Source: Lachnospiraceae bacterium UBA3689
GTDB taxonomy: Bacteria; Bacillota; Clostridia; Lachnospirales; Lachnospiraceae
Direction of reading: 5' to 3'
NCBI GenBank assembly: GCA_002371465.1
Contig: DFIU01000028.1
Location: 1-11,645 of the forward strand
DNA: 11,645 nt
Below, piece by piece: positions 7,418-11,645 of this stretch. The translations under genes and the position numbers were made by a program. Positions within the stretch are counted from its first letter, which is position 1. The number at the start of each line of letters is the position of its first letter. The notes under the pieces were generated by a model. That model ran no database searches, was not told the origin of the DNA, and worked only from the letters and a program-made list of their open reading frames with translations.

Positions 7418-7463
7418 TATACCGACAATTTTATGTCGGTATAAATGTCGGTTTACTGTCGGT
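7418..7463. promoter_or_regulatory. Right TGTCGGT array / terminal inverted repeat downstream of AlbA_2 gene
   Basis: Four copies occur: ACCGACA 7421-7427, TGTCGGT 7434-7440, TGTCGGT 7446-7452 and TGTCGGT 7457-7463, with starts 13, 12 and 11 bases apart, about one helical turn. The first pair extends to a perfect 12-base inverted repeat, TTTATACCGACA (7416-7427) and TGTCGGTATAAA (7434-7445), with a six-base spacer, exactly the spacing of the upstream pair. It could also act as a weak bidirectional terminator, but the GC-poor stem lacks a clear T-tail. Confidence 0.8.
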
Positions 7464-7479
7464 AGAGCGTAAAATGTAG

Positions 7480-7554
7480 ACGGACGTAGCAGAGGTTGCA
7501 AGTATATCTCAGCAGGCAGTTAGCCGGATCCCAAAGGTAGCAGGGACAGGATAA
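7480..7554 (+). pseudogene. Helix-turn-helix gene scrap
   Basis: The frame reads TDVAEVASISQQAVSRIPKVAGTG then stop, which fits the first two helices of a Cro/C1 or LacI-type HTH ('DVAE.A.IS..AVSRI'). A TAG lies two codons before, following an ATG at 7474. No full gene surrounds it, so it is a fragment, or chance. The rest of 7391-7697 holds no gene. Confidence 0.3.
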
Positions 7555-7565
7555 TGCAACATATC

Positions 7566-7596
7566 GGTTGTCAAAGCGACAACCAAATGACAACTA
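7566..7596. repeat. Inverted repeat GGTTGTC/GACAACC with a third half-site
   Basis: GGTTGTC (7566-7572) and GACAACC (7578-7584) flank AAAGC, and a third near-copy TGACAACT follows at 7589-7596. It has the look of an operator next to the HTH scrap; no promoter is recognised. Confidence 0.4.
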
Positions 7597-7697
7597 AAAG
7601 CCTCAAAAGTGGAAAGAAAGAGAAGAAAACAGTTCAAAAATGAACTGAAAAGACGGAAGTTACAAGTAAAGCTACCCAGCATCAAAGTGGTTTCGGC

Positions 7698-7886
7698 GAG
7701 TTCGAATAGCGGGCGCTGAGCCGCGAAGCCTTTGCTTTCAATGGTTTCGCGGCTTTTTCCCTCTGCCATTGCATTACGGATTGCATTTTTCTGTTTTCAC
7801 TGTCCGGTGATATTTGGCGGTGTGCTGATTGCTGGTATAGTTGGCGATGCTCTCTGTCGCGGATTCATAATGGAGAATGTCGGTCA
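7698..7886. repeat. Long direct repeat, copy 2 (189 bp)
   Basis: Partner of 2727-2914, same orientation, about 95% identical. Here the repeat flows on into the minus-strand integrase relic, whose reading frame continues through the repeat to its stop at 7774. This copy therefore looks like the parental arrangement, or at least the one with the longer coherent frame. The two copies bound about 4.8 kb. Confidence 0.9.
7719..7758 (+). terminator. Rho-independent terminator-like hairpin in repeat copy 2
   Basis: Arms AGCCGCGAAGCC (7719-7730) and GGTTTCGCGGCT (7743-7754) are followed by TTTT. The hairpin is identical to that in copy 1. It faces away from the AlbA_2 gene and could end its transcript. 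Confidence 0.6.
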
Positions 7887-8040
7887 GCTCCGTTTTGTAC
7901 CACGGGGGATAGGTTTCCTCGATGAACTGACGGAAGATAACGATGCTTTTTGCCCGAAAATAGTAGGTTCCGTTTGCTGCTTTTTTAATCGGATCTTTTG
8001 TCATGATGCACTTCTTGTCCGCAAGAGTACAATCAATCAT
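7774..8040 (-). pseudogene. Tyrosine integrase relic, internally deleted and truncated
   Basis: The gene would start at ATG 8040, which overlaps the DUF3173 stop (ATGATTGA). It reads MTKDPIKKAANGTYYFRA from about residue 13, the arm-type DNA-binding domain start of element integrases. It then jumps straight to FRQFIEETYPPWYKTEL, the start of the core-binding (SAM-like) domain; about 40-50 residues normally lie between. After WYKTEL the frame enters an unrelated tail shared with the 188-bp repeat and stops at 88 residues. Family members are about 380-400 residues with an R..HxxR..Y catalytic domain, absent here. It cannot catalyse recombination. The DUF3173-integrase pair is typical of Firmicutes integrative elements. 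Confidence 0.75.
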
Positions 8041-8230
8041 CCGTATGATCCGACAGTCTGATACCCAGTAATTCCTCAACGGCTTCCCTTGGCACCCGAT
8101 CCAGTTTTCTTGACTGATCGTAGGTAGGTCCTTTCTCAATCATGAGCTTTTTGGTCTGCCGGATGATGTCAGCCGCAAAGGAAGTCCCATAGCAAAAAGC
8201 AATCAGATCCTGCTTTGTAACGGCAATCAA
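8033..8230 (-). CDS. DUF3173 family protein (integrative-element accessory)
   Basis: The product is 65 residues: IAVTKQDLIAFCYGTSFAADIIRQTKKLMIEKGPTYDQSRKLDRVPREAVEELLGIRL. This matches DUF3173 (VTKxDLI..G....A..IIR.AK..M...G...Y...RL.RVP..AVE.ILG), small winged-helix-like proteins found directly before integrase genes in Firmicutes integrative elements, probably excisionase-like. I choose the TTG at 8230 because AAAGGAG lies five bases upstream and it gives the family's normal length. The frame stays open up to an ATG at 8398, but the extra 56 residues do not look like protein. The gene overlaps the integrase relic, so they were translated as a pair. The gene itself seems intact. Confidence 0.82.
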   Translation of the reverse strand: MIAVTKQDLIAFCYGTSFAADIIRQTKKLMIEKGPTYDQSRKLDRVPREAVEELLGIRLSDHTDD

Positions 8231-8809
8231 TGTTTCTCCTTTCCATAGACCGGATATGGGAAATTCAATATCCTGCCTATTATTGTACCGCGCTGTATGG
8301 ATAAAGAAAAAGGCGCAAAACGGATTGTGTTCTTGCAATCTGCAACCTGAAACATAAATTTGCAAAAGAGAAAACCGGACAGCTCTGGCTAAGCTCATGG
8401 GACTCTCACCTCTGCGTGGTTCTCACCCAGCCGTACCCATTGCCTATGGTGCAGCATCATCACTCAGACTGTGGCTGTACGGAAGTATCATTGTCATAGC
8501 AGAAAGCTATCGCTGAGACCCTGCCAAGGATTGCCTGCGGAACGCTGGCCAAAATCGCTCGCCTTGTTTCATCCCCCCTTTCGCGAGTCATGGCGCACCA
8601 GTCCGACGGCTCGCTCCTGCTACAAAGTATCCGTTTTCCGTTTATGCTGCGCTGATTGGGCGCTTTCTTTGTCAAGGAGCAATCTGCACAGGGAAAAGGC
8701 AGAGGGAGATTCTGCTGTCTTTCATCTTATTTTGCTAAATACTTAAAGGATAATGGCATTGTGAGAAATAAATAAGTAAAGATATTTCTATATAAAATAT
8801 TAGTGCTTA
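8231..8809. other. Gene-free stretch upstream of DUF3173
   Basis: I see no convincing gene in these ~580 bases. Short frames on both strands (for example about 71 residues on the minus strand ending at 8460) have no ribosome site or recognisable motif. The GC content is higher at 8400-8720 than on either side, and on the minus strand there is a repeated GGTGAGA (in GGGTGAGAACC and GAGGTGAGAGTCC, near 8405-8430). Position before DUF3173 is where integrative elements may keep replication or regulatory sequence; nothing here proves that. Confidence 0.4.
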
Positions 8810-9526
8810 TTAGTCGCGTGTAATTAAATTAGCAAGACTGCTCAAAAATTCACCGGAATTCCATGTTGATGATGGTTTTTTGGTAATCTTTGCTAAATCT
8901 TCCAGGATTCCCTGGTAAACAGCTATGTACATGGAAAAGTTCCATCCATTTTGAAGATGTGCATAGGTGCTGATATTAGCAGGTTCAACTAAATTGATAT
9001 TATCGAACCTTTGTTTCCATACACCATCTAACCCCAAAGCAACAACATAAGGAAAAATATGGTAGAGATATTGGGGACTTTGCTTTAATAGTGTGTTGAG
9101 CTGTTTCAGATCAACTAATTTGGCAAAGGAGTGAAAACTTTTAATTGCAGAGGCATCCATTCTTGCGCGGTGATGATGAATAATTCTTTTGAGCTCCCGA
9201 AAGACATCGTAGCTGCCCTTTAGTTCAGAGAGCTTAATTGTATCATCATGAGAAAAAAGAATTTTTATTAAATATTTTTTTGCAGGGTGGTTTCCGTCAT
9301 AGTCACGAAGCCTTTTTAATCGAATCGCTGCATCAGTAGAACGCTCGCCATTGTCTAACACATTGCTGTCTATAATCTCAAGATAACCTTCCATGGATAG
9401 TTCCAGTATCATAGCAGCTATATCGTTTAATTTAATGCGCCAATGGGACAAACAAGCTAAGTCTATTGTGGTGAGTTCATTCGGCGGTTCAATGCAGATA
9501 TCTTTTGATCTCTTTGAAAAAAACAC
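8810..9526 (-). CDS. Stand-alone DUF2207 C-terminal cytoplasmic domain protein
   Basis: The protein is about 238 residues and matches the cytoplasmic C-terminal half of DUF2207 membrane proteins (YciQ-like). It opens PPNELTTIDLACLSHWRIKLNDIAAMILELSMEGYLEI ('PP..L.P.E...L......D..A.ILDLA..GYL.I'), then HPAKKYLIKILFSHDDTIKLSELKG ('E..LL..LF.....V.LS.L'), then YLYHIFPYVVALGLDGVWKQRF ('YLPYAIALG....W...F'). Full-length members carry a signal peptide, a beta domain and membrane helices before this; none is present. GTG 9526 is six bases after AAAGGGG and is the better start; TTG 9532 abuts that site. The function of the family is unknown. The frame is clean, so it may be a functional short form rather than a relic. 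Confidence 0.68.
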   Translation of the reverse strand: MFFSKRSKDICIEPPNELTTIDLACLSHWRIKLNDIAAMILELSMEGYLEIIDSNVLDNGERSTDAAIRLKRLRDYDGNHPAKKYLIKILFSHDDTIKLSELKGSYDVFRELKRIIHHHRARMDASAIKSFHSFAKLVDLKQLNTLLKQSPQYLYHIFPYVVALGLDGVWKQRFDNINLVEPANISTYAHLQNGWNFSMYIAVYQGILEDLAKITKKPSSTWNSGEFLSSLANLITRD

Positions 9527-9545
9527 AGGCAACCCCTTTCTTTAT

Positions 9546-9575
9546 ATGATATAAAATAAAAATTTTTAGTGGCAA
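9546..9575 (-). promoter_or_regulatory. Candidate promoter of the DUF2207 gene
   Basis: Read on the minus strand, TTGCCA (9575-9570) and TATCAT (9551-9546) are 18 bases apart in an A/T-rich stretch directly before the ribosome site. The match is moderate. The stretch 9576-9736 further upstream holds nothing I can identify. Confidence 0.35.
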
Positions 9576-9736
9576 CTGTGGGAGGACCTGTCTCGATACT
9601 TGACAAGGACGGAATGAGACTTTTTCCTGTATGTGCTTACCAAAGTAAAAAGTATCGTCTTCAGACCAATGACACTAATTATATATTAGCTGATCTTGAT
9701 TGTAGCATAAAATATAGAATTTCCTGAATTGAAAAA

Positions 9737-9769
9737 GTAAATTCCAGTGCAGTGTTAAATTCCACCGCC
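9737..9769. repeat. Left TAAAyTCCA motif pair at IS30 end
   Basis: Two TAAATTCCA(G/C) units lie about 18 bases apart. The same arrangement (GTAAACTCCAGT...TAAACTCCACCACC) appears in the same orientation at 11346-11381. The second unit is the proposed left terminal repeat. A related TGAATTCCACC occurs near 9904-9914. Confidence 0.5.
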
Positions 9770-9971
9770 GCCTTAAAACGCTTTGTTTTTTATTATTTCT
9801 GGTGCTATTAGAGTCGGTTTCGCTTATAATGTAATCAACTTCTCGGAAAAAATCTTAAATTCGGGCATAGCATGTAGACCGCTGGAAATGCAGAGTGCAG
9901 AACTGAATTCCACCAGCCACATCTAAAAAATGTGAAAAGTTTACCTCCGGTCTGACAGCAGATTTTTTCGA

Positions 9972-11285
9972 TTAGTTGTTGCGGATCAGCTTAGGCGTCA
10001 ATTGGACTCTGTCGGGTTCAATGCGCTTAAGCTGAAGTTTTTTTATGACGTCGCTGCCATACGTTGCCAGAGACAGATCGTAAGGTGTCTGTCCATCAAG
10101 GCTCTCCCGCGGCGTAGAGTTGATGTGGTTCACAATCGTATGAACGTCCCATTGTGTCAGGAAGCCAAAACTGGTGCCCTTGGGAAGGACCATCCTGAGC
10201 ATGGTATGCACGTTCTCTACGCCGCCTTTCTGCCCACTCCTCATTGGGTCACAGAAATAGATACTGCTGCGCTCTATTCCGTCTATCCCGGTTTCTAAAG
10301 CCTGTGGTTTTCCGAATTCTACTCCCCGGTCGGTCAGAATGGTGCCGAACAGCCGATTGAATTCATAAGCTCCGATCCGCTTCTCGAGCTGATCAAAGAT
10401 AAGCCGTACGGCTCCCGGCGTACAGCGGTTCATCAGATACGCGAGAAATATTTTTCCTGCGTAAAATAAAACGTCAGAAGACATTTACGGCTCTCCCGGC
10501 TTGATTTTACAGTGTCCATCTCGACCCATTTTTCCAGTCCCAGCGCCTGAAAACAGGTGTATGTCCTACCGATGAAGACATCCCGGTTTGTGATCTGTGT
10601 CTTATGGCACTTCCTTGGCTTAAATTTTGTCTTGCGCTTTAGATCGATATTCCTGGCACAGAAATGACATCGTTGATGTATTGGTACAACGTTCGTACCG
10701 ACAGGTCAATCTCGGGATGGTTGGTTAGGATCTGGTACGGAGACTGCCCTTGTGCAATAAGTGGGGAAATGACTTTGTCGATCTCGTGCAATTCTTTGCG
10801 CGTGCAATGAATACCGACACGAGCATCGGAGAGAAGTTCTTTGTACTTCCTTTCCGCGAACCTGGCATCATAGCGATATTTCTGTGCGATGTGGCACTTG
10901 GAGGGGGTATTCCGCTTTGGGCATCCATTGCAAACGTATGGAGCGCGGTCAAGACGGCGGCATTTTTCTCGTTCAAAGTGCGGACAGCGTAGGTTACAGG
11001 TAGGCAGGATGCACATCTTACTCCACAAAGGATGAGCTTGCCGCAGGCGTTTGTTTTTCTACAAGAGTATCGGCGGACGCAAAAGTTCTTCATGTTAACA
11101 AAGAGTCCATGATCCCTCCAAACGCTCAGTCTGTGTGCCCGAATCTCCTTTGAGATGGTGGTGGGATCTTTGCACAGGTATTTTGCGATGTCCTTGAAGG
11201 AAACTCCCGCGTCGAGAGATTCCTCAATGAATAGCCGGTCTTGTAACGTGAGGTGTTTCTGATTACCTGGTATTAACTTGCTCAT
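9972..11285 (-). pseudogene. IS30-family transposase with three frameshifts
   Basis: ATG 11285 follows GGAAGGA five bases upstream. The first frame reads the IS30 N-terminal HTH: HLTLQDRLFIEESLDAGVSFKDIAKYL..DPTTISKEIRAHR. Near 11010 it shifts (after CASC) to CNLRCPHFEREKCRRLDRAPYVCNGC...SPYQILTNHPEIDLSVRTLYQYI. Near 10665 it shifts to ARNIDLKRKTKFKPRKCHKTQITNRDVF...LEKWVEMDTVKSSRES. Near 10455 it shifts again to FLAYLMNRCTPGAVRLIF...ILTDRGVEF...GGVENVHTMLRMVLPKG...NHINSTPRESLDGQTPYDLS. The three catalytic residues of the DDE enzyme (Asp in EMDTV, Asp in LTDRG, Glu in GGVENVH) are all present, but in two different frames. All three shifts go the same way, so the last frame equals the first. 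No functional transposase can be made. Confidence 0.88.
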
Positions 11286-11345
11286 AGCATTCCTTCCACT
11301 ACTGTCAGAAGGATAAGGCAATCATAGTACGGCCAGTGTGAGAGA

Positions 11346-11381
11346 GTAAACTCCAGTTATGCGAGACTAAACTCCACCACC
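11346..11381. repeat. Right TAAAyTCCA motif pair
   Basis: GTAAACTCCAGT followed by TAAACTCCACCACC is a direct, not inverted, counterpart of 9737-9769. It sits between the transposase start and the proposed right terminal repeat. Confidence 0.5.
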
Positions 11382-11442
11382 CTTTGCGTGAGTGGAATTT
11401 AAAATTTCAATTTTGGTTTAGTTGCAAAATCTTCAAAAGATG

Positions 11443-11471
11443 TTGACAAAGGCTGGGTAGATCAGTATAAT
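11443..11471 (+). promoter_or_regulatory. Consensus sigma-A promoter of the tRNA-Pro gene
   Basis: TTGACA (11443-11448), a 17-base spacer and TATAAT (11466-11471) make a perfect consensus promoter. Transcription should start near 11478, about 33 bases before the tRNA. The proposed IS end is 40 bases upstream, so the promoter is undamaged. Confidence 0.9.
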
Positions 11472-11510
11472 GATTTTTGCTGCCAGACAAAGCAGTAAAA
11501 ATAATATTAT

Positions 11511-11584
11511 CGATGCGTGGCTCAGTTTGGTAGAGCGCTGCGTTCGGGACGCAGAGGCCGCTGGTTCAAATCCAGTCGCATCGA
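11511..11584 (+). tRNA. tRNA-Pro (anticodon CGG)
   Basis: The full cloverleaf can be drawn. The acceptor stem is CGATGCG/CGCATCG, the D stem GCTC/GAGC and the anticodon stem CTGCG/CGCAG, around loop TTCGGGA with anticodon CGG. The T arm is GCTGG-TTCAAAT-CCAGT and the discriminator is A. The CCA end is not encoded, so CCA addition is needed. It reads proline CCG codons. It stands alone with its own promoter and terminator. Confidence 0.96.
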
Positions 11585-11592
11585 CGAGTAAG

Positions 11593-11626
11593 AATCCTTG
11601 AGAGTTTAGGCTCTCAGGGATTTTTT
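11593..11626 (+). terminator. Rho-independent terminator after tRNA-Pro
   Basis: A 12-bp stem (AATCCTTGAGAG 11593-11604 with CTCTCAGGGATT 11611-11622, one G-T pair) has a six-base loop and runs into a T-tract. It begins nine bases after the tRNA 3' end, a classic intrinsic terminator. Confidence 0.92.
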
Positions 11627-11645
11627 AGTTTGCGCGCCATGGGCG

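Larger units (their letters stand above)
9755..11402 (-). mobile_element. IS30-family insertion sequence, inactive
   Basis: TTAAATTCCAC (9755-9765) and its inverse GTGGAATTTAA (11392-11402) are perfect 11-base inverted repeats enclosing the broken IS30 transposase. The implied size is about 1.65 kb. Exact ends are uncertain because related TAAAyTCCA motifs occur several times near both sides, and I cannot see a clear target duplication. Confidence 0.6.

Noticed and set aside
8033..8398. Longer DUF3173 protein from ATG 8398
   Set aside because: The extra 56 residues look non-coding, and TTG 8230 has a good ribosome site and gives the normal family length.
8400..8720. Group II intron fragment or origin of replication on the minus strand
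   Set aside because: GGTGAGA motifs loosely recall intron domain I, but no domain V/VI or maturase is visible and no iterons are present.
9972..11285. Programmed frameshifting in the IS30 transposase
   Set aside because: IS30-family transposases are normally a single frame; three shifts, with no clear slippery heptamer seen, indicate decay.
11511..11584. tRNA-Pro 3' end as the attachment site of the integrative element
   Set aside because: I find no second copy of the tRNA 3' end elsewhere in the window.
1..11645. CRISPR array
   Set aside because: No regularly spaced 25-40 bp repeats were seen; the TGTCGGT array is too short and irregular.

Overview
The window looks like accessory DNA from a low-GC Gram-positive gut-type bacterium, probably a Clostridia/Lachnospiraceae relative. 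The basis is the AGGAGG-type ribosome sites, the TTGACA/TATAAT promoter, and DUF3173, DUF6462-like and IS30 genes of the kinds found on Clostridia integrative elements. No species can be named from the sequence alone. It reads as a graveyard of mobile elements carrying a few intact genes, ending at a housekeeping tRNA gene.

Left part (1-2700, AT-rich): the 3' portion of a HerA/FtsK-like ATPase of the type found in anti-phage NTPase systems, with its start and any partner gene off the left edge. Then come a 40-codon winged-helix scrap, a set of competing inverted repeats, and an intact 185-residue gene of unknown function.

Middle part (2727-7886): a segment bounded by two direct copies of a ~188-bp sequence, about 95% identical. 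The left copy is joined directly to a Y-family polymerase gene (umuC/dinB type). That gene has lost its catalytic N-terminus, and an amber codon replaces the Gln of its clamp-binding QLDLF motif. Next are a small gene resembling ones seen after Y-family polymerases, an XRE repressor, a sigma-region-4-like gene overlapping an excisionase-like DUF6462 gene, and a solitary AlbA_2/Schlafen-type ATP-binding regulator. The last gene sits between two 39-bp imperfect inverted repeats built from TGTCGGT units, with nine such units in and around it. This is the most unusual structure in the window.

Right part (7774-11645), mostly minus strand: an intact DUF3173 gene (TTG start) overlaps a tyrosine-integrase gene that is internally deleted and truncated, a relic of an integrative element. 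Next come ~580 bases without an assignable gene, a stand-alone cytoplasmic DUF2207 domain gene, and an IS30-family element whose transposase is broken by three frameshifts. A tRNA-Pro(CGG) gene with a near-perfect promoter and a strong terminator closes the window.

Taken together: an ATPase from a probable defence system and an integrative-element control region (XRE, sigma-like, excisionase-like, DUF3173/integrase) have been rearranged by recombination and IS activity. The AlbA_2 gene with its own binding-site array looks like the best-preserved self-contained unit.
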